A stretch of 64,000 bases of DNA from Lactobacillus corticis (GCF_018327645.1 NZ_BMAY01000002.1:124001-188000), one strand, 5' to 3'. Shown: positions 7,954 to 15,774, counted from the stretch's first letter. Notes: generated by a model from the sequence alone, not told the origin. Program-made: numbers and translations.

Positions 7954-8626
7954 TAAAATATTAAAGCCAAAAGATATGGCTGAAAAATTGGGGGTTACAG
8001 TGCTGACTCTCCAACGTTGGGATAATAAAGGAATTCTAAAAGCCTATCGAACACCAACTAATCGAAGATATTATACAGAAGAACAATACTTGCAATATAT
8101 TGGGATGTACGAAAATGTACAGGATCGCAAAACAGTAGCCTATGCTAGGGTTTCCACCTACGGGCAAAAGGACGACTTAAAAGATCAAATTGCCTTTATT
8201 CGTCAGTTTGTGAATGCCAAAGGTGTAATTCTTGATGAAGTTATAACTGATATTGGCAGTGGATTGAATTACAAGCGTAAGAAATGGAATCAATTGCTAC
8301 AAGAGGTAATGGATGACAAAATTAAGACAATTTACATTACTTATAAGGATCGTTTTGTTCGTTTCGGATATGACTGGTTTGAACAGCTATGCCAACAACA
8401 CGGCACACTAATCGTAGTTATAAACAACCCAGATACAAGTCCTAATCAAGAATTAGTAGATGATTTAGTAAGTATTATTCATGTATTCTCTTGCCGTCTA
8501 TATGGTTTGCGAAAATATAAACGTAAGCTAGTAGCTGATAAGACTTTGAAAGGCGGTGAAATAAGTGATACGCACGGAGAAGGTAAGGCTATATCCAAAT
8601 CAGATGATGAAAAAGCATCTCGATGA
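7949..8626 (+). CDS. tnpA: IS607-family transposase TnpA (serine site-specific recombinase)
   Basis: 225-residue recombinase. Residues 1-50 form a MerR-like winged helix DNA-binding domain (KPKDMAEKLGVTVLTLQRW, then PTNRRYY). The resolvase-type catalytic domain follows with the nucleophile serine in YARVSTYGQK (about residue 69), and the downstream conserved block KDRFVRFGYDWFE containing the active-site arginine. The DNA-binding domain sits before the catalytic domain, the reverse of classical resolvases and typical of IS607. The C-terminal tail (about 200-225) is encoded by the region that overlaps the tnpB start. It catalyses strand exchange for excision and insertion. Confidence 0.92.
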   Translation: MSKILKPKDMAEKLGVTVLTLQRWDNKGILKAYRTPTNRRYYTEEQYLQYIGMYENVQDRKTVAYARVSTYGQKDDLKDQIAFIRQFVNAKGVILDEVITDIGSGLNYKRKKWNQLLQEVMDDKIKTIYITYKDRFVRFGYDWFEQLCQQHGTLIVVINNPDTSPNQELVDDLVSIIHVFSCRLYGLRKYKRKLVADKTLKGGEISDTHGEGKAISKSDDEKASR

Positions 8627-9716
8627 ACTATGCGACTATCGTCGCTATTGTTGGAACCAAGGGCTGGCTTTATGGAATGATATGTATGACGAATCTCTAA
8701 TTATGGACAACAAAAAACTGCGTCCTAGTGAAAGAAAAGTACGTAATATTCTAGTAGCAGAGAAAGCCGACTGGCAATATGCGCTTTCAGCACGGTGCTT
8801 GCAACTAGCAATTTCCGATTTGGGTAAAGCTTGGAAGAATTTCTTTGATAAAGCTCAACCAGACTGGGGCAAACCTCGTTTTAAATCTAAGAAAGCGCCT
8901 AGGCAGGGCTTTAAAACTGATCGTGCCAAAATTATTAATGGCAAATTGAGATTGGATAAACCCTACGGTGTTAATGATTGGGCTGACATTAAAATGGCTG
9001 GCGCAAAATCATTAAAGGGTGATCTAAAAGTTGTTTCAGTATTTCGTGAAAATGGTAAATACTGGGCTAGTTTACCGTTAGAAGTTGAAATAGCCAGCAA
9101 AGATAAAACCAGCAATAAAACAGCGGTTGATATTAACGTCGGTCATTTTAACTATACCGAAGGCAAAATTAATACTCTACCCGATCATTTAAAGAAGCTC
9201 TATAAACGCATTATGCATTATCAACGTCAGTTAGCTAAAAAGCGCTCTGTCAATGGAAAGAAAGCAACTCAATCGAATAATTACGTAAAGACGAGAGCCA
9301 AGTTACAGCGTGATTATCGGCGTGCTGCCAACATTCAGCATGATATTATTCAAAAGTTTACCACTAAGCTGGTTACTGATTATGACAAAGTCGTGATTGA
9401 AGATTTAGCGGTGAAACAAATGCAGATGAGCCATGTTGCGTCTAAAGGTTTACAACGGTCGTTGTTTGGTTATTTCAGACAGGTTTTAACTTATAAATGC
9501 CAATGGTATGGCAAAGAATTGCGATTGGCAGATCGATTCTATCCTAGCACCCAACGGTGTTCTCAATGCGGCTTTATCAAGACTGGCGCAGATAAAGTTG
9601 GTCTTGATGGCAACAAGCTGCATCAAACTAAACATAATGAATATATTTGTTATGCATGTGGTGCAGTTATGGATCGTGATGAAAATGCAGTTCAGAATCT
9701 TTTAGCTTTAGCATAA
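8565..9716 (+). CDS. tnpB: RNA-guided nuclease TnpB of the IS607-type element
   Basis: 383 residues, starting at GTG 8565 (MIRTEKVRLYPN, the usual TnpB N-terminus) with AAGGCGG ahead; it overlaps tnpA by 62 bases in another frame. The N-terminal OrfB helix-turn-helix domain contains YRRYCWNQGLALW. The RuvC-like catalytic carboxylates are visible: Asp in TAVDINVG, Glu in VVIEDLAV, and Asp in MDRDENAVQNLL. The zinc ribbon is CSQCG and CYACG. TnpB proteins are programmable DNA endonucleases guided by an omega RNA made from the element's right end and help to retain the transposon. All catalytic residues seem intact, though DINVG deviates from the more common DLGL. Confidence 0.92.
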   Translation: MIRTEKVRLYPNQMMKKHLDELCDYRRYCWNQGLALWNDMYDESLIMDNKKLRPSERKVRNILVAEKADWQYALSARCLQLAISDLGKAWKNFFDKAQPDWGKPRFKSKKAPRQGFKTDRAKIINGKLRLDKPYGVNDWADIKMAGAKSLKGDLKVVSVFRENGKYWASLPLEVEIASKDKTSNKTAVDINVGHFNYTEGKINTLPDHLKKLYKRIMHYQRQLAKKRSVNGKKATQSNNYVKTRAKLQRDYRRAANIQHDIIQKFTTKLVTDYDKVVIEDLAVKQMQMSHVASKGLQRSLFGYFRQVLTYKCQWYGKELRLADRFYPSTQRCSQCGFIKTGADKVGLDGNKLHQTKHNEYICYACGAVMDRDENAVQNLLALA

Positions 9717-9800
9717 ATTATACTAATGGGTGGGCTACACCCTAAAGCTATCAGAGTTGGTCAATGTCATTACCCCCTTGTTGGGATATGGGAATACTAA
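9600..9800 (+). ncRNA. Probable omega RNA (TnpB guide RNA) region at the element's right end
   Basis: TnpB guide RNAs overlap the 3' end of tnpB and run to the element's right end. Here the post-stop segment has a short hairpin GGGTGGGCTACACCC (9727-9741) and G/C-rich CCCCC...GGG pairings (9773-9792) within otherwise AT-rich sequence. Boundaries and the guide start are not determinable here. Confidence 0.45.
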
Positions 9801-9915
9801 TGTTGACGGTAGTAAATAAAATTAAGAAAGGAAAACTATATAATTCTTTCTCCAATATAATCAAATCTAATTCATGATTATATTTGTTCATATTTTATAT
9901 AGCAGGAGACAAAAA

Positions 9916-10623
9916 ATGAAAATTATCATTACTAAAGATCAAACTGAAGGCGGCAAGAAAGCTTTTGAAATTTTTGCTGATGGAATCAAGCACGGTGCTA
10001 AAACACTAGGTTTAGCAACAGGTTCAACCCCTATTACCTTGTATGAAAACATGATCGCCAGCGACTTGGACTGTTCAGCCTTAACCAGCATTAATTTAGA
10101 TGAATATGTTGGCCTTTCTTTTGACAATCCTCAAAGCTACCACTACTTCATGCAAAAGCACCTATTTGACAAGAAGCCTTTCAAGCACAGCTATGTTCCT
10201 AACGGCATGGCAGACGATATTCAAGCAGAAGTTGACCGCTATAACAAGCTGATTGCTGAAAACCCAATCGACATTCAATTGCTAGGGATCGGCCGCAACG
10301 GTCATATTGCCTTCAACGAACCAGGTACCAGCTTCGACAGTTTAACTCACGAAGTTAAATTAACGCAGAATACGATTGAAGCAAACTCACGTTTCTTTGA
10401 CAGCATTGATGAGGTGCCAAAGAGCGCAATCTGCATGGGCATTAAGAATATCATGGCTTCAAAGAAGATCGTCCTAATGGCCTTTGGTGAGCAAAAGGCT
10501 GATGCCATCAAAAAGATGATGGAAGGCCCAATCACTGAAGAAGTGCCTGCTTCAATTTTGCAAAAGCATCCAGATGTAACGGTCATCTGTGATCAAGCAG
10601 CAGCCAGCAAATTGAGCAAATAA
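9916..10623 (+). CDS. nagB: Glucosamine-6-phosphate deaminase
   Basis: 235 residues, the normal length for the short Firmicute NagB. Catalyses glucosamine-6-phosphate to fructose-6-phosphate plus ammonia, the last step of amino-sugar breakdown, in the cytoplasm. Seen motifs: [14 protein letters not shown] (phosphate loop), [10 protein letters not shown], and [14 protein letters not shown] with the catalytic Asp/His region. ATG at 9916 follows AGGAG at 9904-9908 with correct spacing; an upstream in-frame ATG at 9874 lacks such a site. The normal promoter with NagR-like operators appears to lie about 2 kb upstream, separated by the IS607 element, so present expression probably depends on the element or on a weak local promoter. 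Confidence 0.95.
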   Translation: MKIIITKDQTEGGKKAFEIFADGIKHGAKTLGLATGSTPITLYENMIASDLDCSALTSINLDEYVGLSFDNPQSYHYFMQKHLFDKKPFKHSYVPNGMADDIQAEVDRYNKLIAENPIDIQLLGIGRNGHIAFNEPGTSFDSLTHEVKLTQNTIEANSRFFDSIDEVPKSAICMGIKNIMASKKIVLMAFGEQKADAIKKMMEGPITEEVPASILQKHPDVTVICDQAAASKLSK

Positions 10624-10642
10624 TTAACTAATATAGCTATCC

Positions 10643-10683
10643 AAAAAGGAGTTCCGCAAACTAAAGCTGGACTCCTTTTCTTT
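10643..10683 (+). terminator. Terminator after nagB
   Basis: AAAAGGAGTTCC pairs with GGACTCCTTTT (one bulge), followed by a T-rich stretch. Confidence 0.75.
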
Positions 10684-10800
10684 ATCCAGTTTTATTATTT
10701 GTCGCCCAAATATTCTAAACAAAAGTTTTGACTCAAACTTAGCAATAAATAACGTCCAACCTGCTTGACTTTTTCACCTAAAGGCAAATCAAAAATATAC

Positions 10801-10829
10801 TTGATTATCCCCCACATCTTGCATAGACT
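10801..10829 (+). promoter_or_regulatory. Putative promoter of the deoxynucleoside kinase pair
   Basis: TTGATT, 17 bases, TAGACT, ending about 36 bases before the first kinase start. Confidence 0.45.
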
Positions 10830-10865
10830 ATATTGTTGTATTCAATATCTAGTAGAAAGAACGTG

Positions 10866-11516
10866 ATGACAGTTATTGTTTTAAGCGGGCCAATTGGAGC
10901 CGGAAAATCCAGTTTAACCACTATTTTAGCCAATCATTTAGGATCTAAGGCTTACTACGAAGATGTAGCCGATAATCCCGTATTGCCTTTATACTACAAG
11001 GACATGAAGCGCTACACCTTCTTACTGAACACTTACCTCTTAAACAAGCGCTTGACTCAGATCAACGAGGCGATCAGCGACCCTAACCAAAACAATGTCA
11101 TCGACCGTTCTATCTACGAAGATGCACTCTTCTTCAAGATGAACGCTGACAGTGGGATTGCCGATCCAACTGAATGTGATATCTACACGGATCTGGTACA
11201 CAACATGATGGAAGATGTACCTGGAAATCCTCATAAAAAACCAGATTTGTTGATTTATATTGACGTGTCACTTGAAACTATGCTCAACCGAATTAAAAAA
11301 CGTGGACGTTCTTTTGAACAATTAGATACTGATCCAAGTTTGAAAGAATACTATAATCGGTTGCGTACTTACTACAAACCATGGTACGAAAATTACAATG
11401 AATCACCTAAAATCAAAATTAATGGTGATGAATTCAACTTTGTGGAGAACAAACAAGACCAAAAAGCCGTCTTGCAGCTAATCGATCAAAAGTTGCATGA
11501 TTTAGGCGAATTATAA
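10866..11516 (+). CDS. Deoxyadenosine kinase (first of tandem dAK/dGK pair)
   Basis: 216-residue deoxynucleoside kinase. Phosphorylates deoxyadenosine (dAK subunit) with ATP for dNTP salvage; in acidophilus-type lactobacilli dAK pairs with the product of the next gene as a heterodimer. P-loop is GPIGAGKSS at residues 8-16; DRSIYED is the conserved DRS motif; RGRSFEQ is the lid arginine region. It resembles the dAK subunit ([25 protein letters not shown]) more than dGK. ATG at 10866 is preferred because both paralogues then begin identically with MTVIVLSG. The first 60 nucleotides match the next gene except for one base, much more than the rest of the gene. Confidence 0.9.
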   Translation: MTVIVLSGPIGAGKSSLTTILANHLGSKAYYEDVADNPVLPLYYKDMKRYTFLLNTYLLNKRLTQINEAISDPNQNNVIDRSIYEDALFFKMNADSGIADPTECDIYTDLVHNMMEDVPGNPHKKPDLLIYIDVSLETMLNRIKKRGRSFEQLDTDPSLKEYYNRLRTYYKPWYENYNESPKIKINGDEFNFVENKQDQKAVLQLIDQKLHDLGEL

Positions 11517-11539
11517 GCGTCTTGGTTAGAAGGAATGTG

Positions 11540-12235
11540 ATGACAGTTATTGTTTTGAGCGGGCCAATTGGAGCCGGAAAATCCAGTTTAACCACTATTC
11601 TATCGAAATATTTGGGAACTAAGCCGTTTTACGAAAGCGTGGACGACAACCCTGTGTTGCCGCTTTTTTATGAAGATCCCAAGAAGTATGCATTCTTATT
11701 GCAAATTTTCTTCTTAAATACACGTTTCCACAGTATTAAAGCTGCTTTAACCGATGATAACAACGTCTTAGACCGGTCCATCTATGAAGATTCGCTCTTC
11801 TTCCACATGAACGCCGATATTGGGCGGGCTACTAAAGAAGAAGTTGCAACTTATGATGAATTGCTGGAATCGATGATGGATGAATTAGAGCGGATGCCAA
11901 AAAAGCACCCAGATCTCTTAGTTCATATCGATGTATCATACGACACTATGATCAGCCGGATTAGAAAACGCGGGCGTTCATATGAACAGCTGAGCTATGA
12001 TCCGACTTTGGAAGACTACTACAAGCGGCTTTTGAAGTACTACAAGCCTTGGTACAAAGACTATGATTACTCACCAAAGATCAAAATCAACGGTGACCAG
12101 TTGGACTTTATGGCTAGTCAGGATGATCGTAAGCAAGTACTAGATACGATTGTGGCTCAACTTAAGGATATGGGCAAACTGCCAGCTGATTGGCAGCCTG
12201 CTCCTGAAAATGTCAAAGCAGCCATGGAAGAATAA
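11540..12235 (+). CDS. Deoxyguanosine kinase (second of tandem dAK/dGK pair)
   Basis: 231 residues, paralogue of the preceding kinase with P-loop [25 protein letters not shown] and RKRGRSYEQ. Features such as ESVDDNPVLPLFYE and MNADIGRATKEE match the dGK subunit of acidophilus-type lactobacilli, which phosphorylates deoxyguanosine. Start ATG 11540 lies six bases after AGAAGGA; an earlier TTG is unlikely. It follows the first kinase by 23 bases, so both are one operon and probably one heterodimeric enzyme. It has a longer C-terminal tail than its partner (about 15 residues, Pro-rich). Confidence 0.9.
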   Translation: MTVIVLSGPIGAGKSSLTTILSKYLGTKPFYESVDDNPVLPLFYEDPKKYAFLLQIFFLNTRFHSIKAALTDDNNVLDRSIYEDSLFFHMNADIGRATKEEVATYDELLESMMDELERMPKKHPDLLVHIDVSYDTMISRIRKRGRSYEQLSYDPTLEDYYKRLLKYYKPWYKDYDYSPKIKINGDQLDFMASQDDRKQVLDTIVAQLKDMGKLPADWQPAPENVKAAMEE

Positions 12236-12248
12236 ACATAAAATAGCG

Positions 12249-12279
12249 AACTGAGAAGTTTTGGGCTTCTCAGTTTTTT
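12249..12279 (+). terminator. Terminator after the kinase pair
   Basis: Perfect 10-bp stem AACTGAGAAG / CTTCTCAGTT with seven T directly after. Confidence 0.9.
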
Positions 12280-12413
12280 TCTTCAATCCATAGCAAACTA
12301 ATCATTTCTGCTTCGCAAATAATATTCGGGTTTACATCACACTTATAAAATGCTAAAGTTGAATAGTTGACTTAATTAGTAAATCACGAACATTATTTCT
12401 GTGGAGGAACAGA

Positions 12414-13724
12414 ATGGAGTTTATCAATAAATATTTCGGACTTGATGGTCTGCACACCAATATCAAGCGCGAATTCTTAGCTGGCTTAACCACTTTTGTC
12501 AGCATGTCTTACATTTTATTCGTTAACCCTAGCGTTTTAGGTGCCAGCGGCATGGACAAGGGAGCAGTCTTTACTGCTACCGCTTTAGCCAGTGCGCTTG
12601 GCTGTTTTATCATGGGGCTTTGGGCAAACTACCCAATTGCAACTGCTCCAGCACTAGGAATCAATGCCTTCTTTGCCTACACCGCCTGCATTGGCATGGG
12701 AGTTAAGTGGCAAACGGCTCTGGCTGCAGTTTTCGTTGCTTCAATCATCTTTATCCTGATCACTTTATTCAAACTGCGGGAAAAGATTATTGATGCGATC
12801 CCTGCAGATTTGAAATATGCCATCAGTGCCGGGATTGGCTTGTTCATCGCATTCTTAGGCTTGCAAGATGGCGGTTTGATTGTTAACAGCAACTCCACTT
12901 TAGTTACTGTCGGCACATTAAAGTCCGCAACCGTCTGGATTACTATCTTCGGCTTATTAGTTACTGTTATCTTGATGATCATGGGCGTTCCTGGCTCAAT
13001 CTTCATCGGTATGGTTTTAGCCGCTGTTTTTGGAATTATTATCGGTCAAATCAAACTGCCAACTGCTTTTATTTCGTCAGCACCTAGTTTGGCACCAACC
13101 TTTGGCCAGGCTATTCTTCATATTAAAGATATAAACACCATGCAAATGTGGGTCATTGTCCTAACCTTCTTGCTGGTTACCTTCTTTGATACTACTGGTA
13201 CTTTAATCGGTTTAGCACAACAAGCCGGTTTAATGAAAGATAATAAGCTCCCTAGAGTTGGTAAGGCATTAGCTGCTGACTCTACTGCGATGATGGCTGG
13301 TTCGATTTTCGGGACTTCACCAGTCGGTGCCTTTGTCGAATCAAGTTCTGGGATCGCCGTTGGTGGTCGTTCAGGTTTAACTGCTGTTTTTGTAGGAATT
13401 TTCTTCTTAATCAGCATGATCTTCAGCCCACTATTGAGCGTTATCACCACTCAAGTTACCGCTCCTGCCTTAATCATCGTTGGGGTCTTGATGGCACAAA
13501 ACTTAGCTAAGATCAACTGGAGCAAGCTGGAAATTGCGGTTCCTGCCTTCTTGATTGTTTTGGGGATGCCGCTGACCTACTCCATCTCAGATGGTTTGGC
13601 TTGGGGGATGATCACCTACCCAATCACCATGGTTGCTGCTAAGCGCGGTAAGGAAGTCACGCCAATGATGTGGCTGCTGTTCATAATCTTCATTATCTTT
13701 ATGTGGGTTTTGAATGTCGGATAA
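12414..13724 (+). CDS. Purine base permease, NCS2 family (AzgA/PbuG-like)
   Basis: 436-residue integral membrane protein with about 12-14 hydrophobic segments. The N-terminus REFLAGLTTFVSMSYILFVNP and the blocks TALASALGCFIMGLWANYPIATAPALGINAFF-like and FFDTTGTLIGLAQQAG are the signatures of the AzgA branch of nucleobase transporters, which carry hypoxanthine, guanine or adenine with protons. It follows the purine deoxynucleoside kinases, which fits a purine salvage neighbourhood, but it is separated from them by a terminator. The ribosome site GTGGAGG stands just upstream. I see no purine riboswitch fold in the 178-base leader. Exact base specificity cannot be read from sequence. Confidence 0.9.
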   Translation: MEFINKYFGLDGLHTNIKREFLAGLTTFVSMSYILFVNPSVLGASGMDKGAVFTATALASALGCFIMGLWANYPIATAPALGINAFFAYTACIGMGVKWQTALAAVFVASIIFILITLFKLREKIIDAIPADLKYAISAGIGLFIAFLGLQDGGLIVNSNSTLVTVGTLKSATVWITIFGLLVTVILMIMGVPGSIFIGMVLAAVFGIIIGQIKLPTAFISSAPSLAPTFGQAILHIKDINTMQMWVIVLTFLLVTFFDTTGTLIGLAQQAGLMKDNKLPRVGKALAADSTAMMAGSIFGTSPVGAFVESSSGIAVGGRSGLTAVFVGIFFLISMIFSPLLSVITTQVTAPALIIVGVLMAQNLAKINWSKLEIAVPAFLIVLGMPLTYSISDGLAWGMITYPITMVAAKRGKEVTPMMWLLFIIFIIFMWVLNVG

Positions 13725-13736
13725 TATAAGCAGATT

Positions 13737-13774
13737 AAAAGCGTAAGAGTTGTAATTGACCCTTACGCTTTTTG
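13737..13774. terminator. Bidirectional terminator between purine permease and the Rgg island
   Basis: AAAAGCGTAAG pairs with CTTACGCTTTT; T-run on the plus side, A-run on the minus side mirrored. The stop codon of the small minus-strand ORF at 13763 lies inside the right arm. Confidence 0.85.
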
Positions 13775-13873
13775 CATGCTCATAATTGTCTCCGGTCCAG
13801 CCAGCAGATTTTTCAAAATATCGATCGTCGCCCGTTTGGTACAACTATTACCACCCGATTGGCCTACTTCCAT
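13763..13873 (-). CDS. Small ORF (36 residues) after the island's ATPase gene: coupled peptide or remnant of a replaced gene
   Basis: An ATG two bases after the stop of the ABC ATPase gene opens a 36-codon frame, preceded by AAAGAGAG at suitable spacing. The product starts MEVGQSGGNSCTKRA and ends GPETIMSMQKA; it has one cysteine, no signal peptide and no recognisable family. Its base composition is higher in GC than the island genes and like the surrounding chromosome, and the stop falls inside a terminator. So it may instead be the 3' end of an older chromosomal gene truncated when the island arrived. No function is claimed. Confidence 0.4.
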   Translation of the reverse strand: MEVGQSGGNSCTKRATIDILKNLLAGPETIMSMQKA

Positions 13874-13875
13874 AA

Positions 13876-14589
13876 TTACTCTCTTTCAAAAGTTCCATTT
13901 CTCATTGCGTTTGATAAATTGACGAATGCGCTATCAAATGTGTTCCCAGCTAAAGCAAGTAACTCGTCATATTTTCCGCTAAAGCCTATCTGTTTTGAAG
14001 ATAAGTAATTAATTATGCAATTAACTTTTCCAAATTCTTCAACATCATGTGAGGTAACTATTGTAGGTCGATACTCGGATAATTTTTCTAGAAGATAAAC
14101 AATTTTCTGTTGATTTTCGATATCTACACCCGATAGAGGCTCATCAAAAAGATACAAATCTTTATCAATTAGTATCGAAGAATAGATAAACACTAACTTT
14201 CTCTCTCCTCCAGATAATACTCCCAATCTTGAGGAAAGAAGAGGAAGAATATTTTGATGATAGATCTGTTTAATTTTGGGGTCTTCTTTGATCATTGGTT
14301 CAGTAGTTGAAAAAGACGTATACATTTTTAGTAGACTCTGAACAGTAACATCTGCGAAGAACGGAGTATTCTGAAAAACGTACATTATCTTTTTTTGAGG
14401 AGGTAATCCCGTTATGTTACCCTCTAATGGCTTCACCAACCCACTAAGAACATCCAACAATGTAGTTTTACCAACTCCATTTTTTCCAATGATTACATTG
14501 AGGTTTTCTAAAGAAAAGTAGCCATTAAAACCATTAAAGACTTTTTTATCATCGTATTTCACAGTAATATTTTTTAAAACTATTTTCAT
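13876..14589 (-). CDS. ABC transporter ATPase of the Rgg / Cys4-peptide island
   Basis: 237-residue single-domain ATPase. Walker A IIGKNGVGKTTLLD near residue 34; signature LSGGERKLVFIYS; Walker B DLYLFDEPLSGVD; switch histidine in VTSHDVEE. The domain is compact with an unusual, lysine-rich start and shows only general similarity to peptide or antibiotic exporters. It overlaps the permease gene by four bases (ATGA), so the two form one exporter. AT-rich composition like the rest of the island. Likely role: export of, or immunity against, the peptide encoded upstream; this is inference from position. Confidence 0.85.
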   Translation of the reverse strand: MKIVLKNITVKYDDKKVFNGFNGYFSLENLNVIIGKNGVGKTTLLDVLSGLVKPLEGNITGLPPQKKIMYVFQNTPFFADVTVQSLLKMYTSFSTTEPMIKEDPKIKQIYHQNILPLLSSRLGVLSGGERKLVFIYSSILIDKDLYLFDEPLSGVDIENQQKIVYLLEKLSEYRPTIVTSHDVEEFGKVNCIINYLSSKQIGFSGKYDELLALAGNTFDSAFVNLSNAMRNGTFERE

Positions 14590-15314
14590 GCCTTTCTCCC
14601 CCTGTCTTGCAAATCAAATTTATTAAACGAGATGCAGCCTACAATTATATATACTATTGCGACTATAAATATGGATAGCAGTTTACTGAGATATAGTTTT
14701 AAAAACAGTTGAAATACTCCTCCAATGAACACATATGGATTCACCAAATAAAAAATATATAATGATCCTGATACTTTTAAATTTAATAATACTAGTAAAC
14801 CCAGCAAAAGGGCTGTAGCAATAATTGATAAACTAGTTTGTCTTACTGGCATTAAAAGTAAAAAATTGAACCCTAAGGAAATTAGTGGAAAGACTATCAG
14901 TGTTGTTATCAAGAACACTATGAAAATTTTCAAGGAGAAATATGTGTACATAACCATCATAAAAATCGTGAAAATACTAATTTCTAAAATCACAATACCA
15001 GTTTGAACAAGCAAATTTGCAATATATATTGCCCACCTACTTCCACTAGCAAAATAATAGGCTTTGATAAAACCACTATCTCTAGTAGCAATCATTGGCA
15101 TCGTAACACCATTTAATGCAGTCGAAACAATTATATAAGCGGTCATTGGCATAATTGTTGACGTAAATTCATATTCATTTGTAACATTCATTGATCGCTC
15201 TGCAATTATCTGATATATGACAGGAAAGACTAGCGTAAAAATTAAAGCCAGCTTGTTATCAATCGCTATATCAAAATAAAATTTAGTAAAAGCTTTCACC
15301 TTAGATATAAACAT
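14586..15314 (-). CDS. ABC-2 type permease of the Rgg / Cys4-peptide island
   Basis: About 242 residues with six hydrophobic segments (roughly 18-36, 50-75, 95-120, 125-150, 160-190, 215-235), the ABC-2 layout. The preferred start is ATG 15314 because GGATGGA lies seven bases before it; a GTG at 15329 would follow a terminator T-run without a ribosome site. Cytoplasmic C-terminus is Arg/Lys-rich. Conserved-looking IATRDSGFIKAYYFASGSRW in the second loop is typical of ABC-2 permeases (the LK-x-RG loop region). Partner of the following ATPase. Transcription must read through the attenuator at 15335-15385 from the peptide gene or start from a weak internal promoter. Confidence 0.85.
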   Translation of the reverse strand: MFISKVKAFTKFYFDIAIDNKLALIFTLVFPVIYQIIAERSMNVTNEYEFTSTIMPMTAYIIVSTALNGVTMPMIATRDSGFIKAYYFASGSRWAIYIANLLVQTGIVILEISIFTIFMMVMYTYFSLKIFIVFLITTLIVFPLISLGFNFLLLMPVRQTSLSIIATALLLGLLVLLNLKVSGSLYIFYLVNPYVFIGGVFQLFLKLYLSKLLSIFIVAIVYIIVGCISFNKFDLQDRGRKA

Positions 15315-15334
15315 TGTATTTCCATCCACTATGC

Positions 15335-15385
15335 AAAAAAGCCTGCAGGATCCTTAACATTTTTACAAAGTTTCCTACAGGCTAT
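15335..15385 (-). terminator. Intrinsic attenuator between the Cys4-peptide gene and its exporter genes
   Basis: On the minus strand AGCCTGTAGGA pairs with TCCTGCAGGCT over a 21-base loop and is followed by six T. It stands directly after the peptide gene and before the permease, so most transcripts should end after the peptide. Confidence 0.75.
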
Positions 15386-15389
15386 CTTT

Positions 15390-15614
15390 TTATTTTTCTC
15401 TTTTATTGGCTGCGCCGGTAGAAATGATCACACAGCAACAACAATTCACGCTAACCCCTTTACTTTGTTCAATGGCAATCTCGGAATCATCAAGATTAGA
15501 CACCATCTCAATTCCAAAGCGACCCTTTGGATCTTTATTTTCATAATGAGTTATCCGTTTTTTAGCTGTTGAGGCTTCCAGTGAGACAGAATTAAATTTT
15601 TCATTCGAACTCAT
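15390..15614 (-). CDS. Small precursor-like peptide with a CCCC core (candidate bacteriocin/RiPP or signal peptide)
   Basis: 74 residues from ATG 15614, which has an excellent GAAGGGAAG ribosome site; the open frame could extend seven codons upstream. Residues 1-53 are hydrophilic and charged, like a leader (start MSSNEKF, later DDSEIAIEQSKG). The end is SVNCCCCVIISTGAAN followed by a basic KREK tail. There is no signal peptide, so secretion would need a dedicated exporter, which lies immediately downstream. A run of cysteines followed by small and beta-branched residues recalls heterocycle-containing RiPP cores such as streptolysin S, but no cyclodehydratase or radical SAM gene is in the window, so that is only a comparison. 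No known family recognised. Confidence 0.75.
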   Translation of the reverse strand: MSSNEKFNSVSLEASTAKKRITHYENKDPKGRFGIEMVSNLDDSEIAIEQSKGVSVNCCCCVIISTGAANKREK

Positions 15615-15681
15615 CTTAATCTTCCCTTCTATCAAAAAATAAAATGCTTGCTGAAATAAATCTCGCCAACAAATGCATTTA

Positions 15682-15760
15682 TTGACTATTATATTATCAG
15701 CTTTACAATTTACCAGTTTTTAATTTGCCATATTTGACACTTACCCACCATATATGGTTA
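15682..15760 (-). promoter_or_regulatory. Putative activator-dependent promoter of the Cys4-peptide operon
   Basis: Minus strand carries a perfect TATAAT preceded at 17 bases by a poor -35 (CTGGTA). Upstream of it are the perfect palindrome CCATATATGG and a related CAAATATGGCAAA. A good -10 with a bad -35 and nearby repeats is what an Rgg/MutR activator promoter looks like. Confidence 0.5.
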
Positions 15761-15774
15761 GCAAAATTAAATAT

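Larger units (their letters stand above)
7860..9800 (+). mobile_element. IS607-family insertion sequence (tnpA serine recombinase + tnpB)
   Basis: The pair of a MerR-headed serine recombinase and an overlapping TnpB gene defines the IS607 group. These elements lack terminal inverted repeats and make no target duplication, so the ends cannot be fixed from one sequence; the limits given are approximate, between the nagB operator region and the nagB ribosome site. Both genes are full length with catalytic residues present, so the element may be active. Confidence 0.8.

Noticed and set aside
12236-12413. Purine riboswitch before the AzgA-like permease
   Set aside because: I could not find the three-way junction core sequences; only a terminator and AT-rich sequence are visible.
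13587-13844. Minus-strand ORF overlapping the end of the purine permease
   Set aside because: Most of it is antisense to well-conserved permease coding sequence and it lacks a start signal; it is a shadow frame.
15390-15614. Calling the Cys4 peptide a streptolysin S-like toxin
   Set aside because: Only the cysteine run and a loosely similar STG-A-N stretch agree; there is no cyclodehydratase, dehydrogenase or leader peptidase gene nearby.
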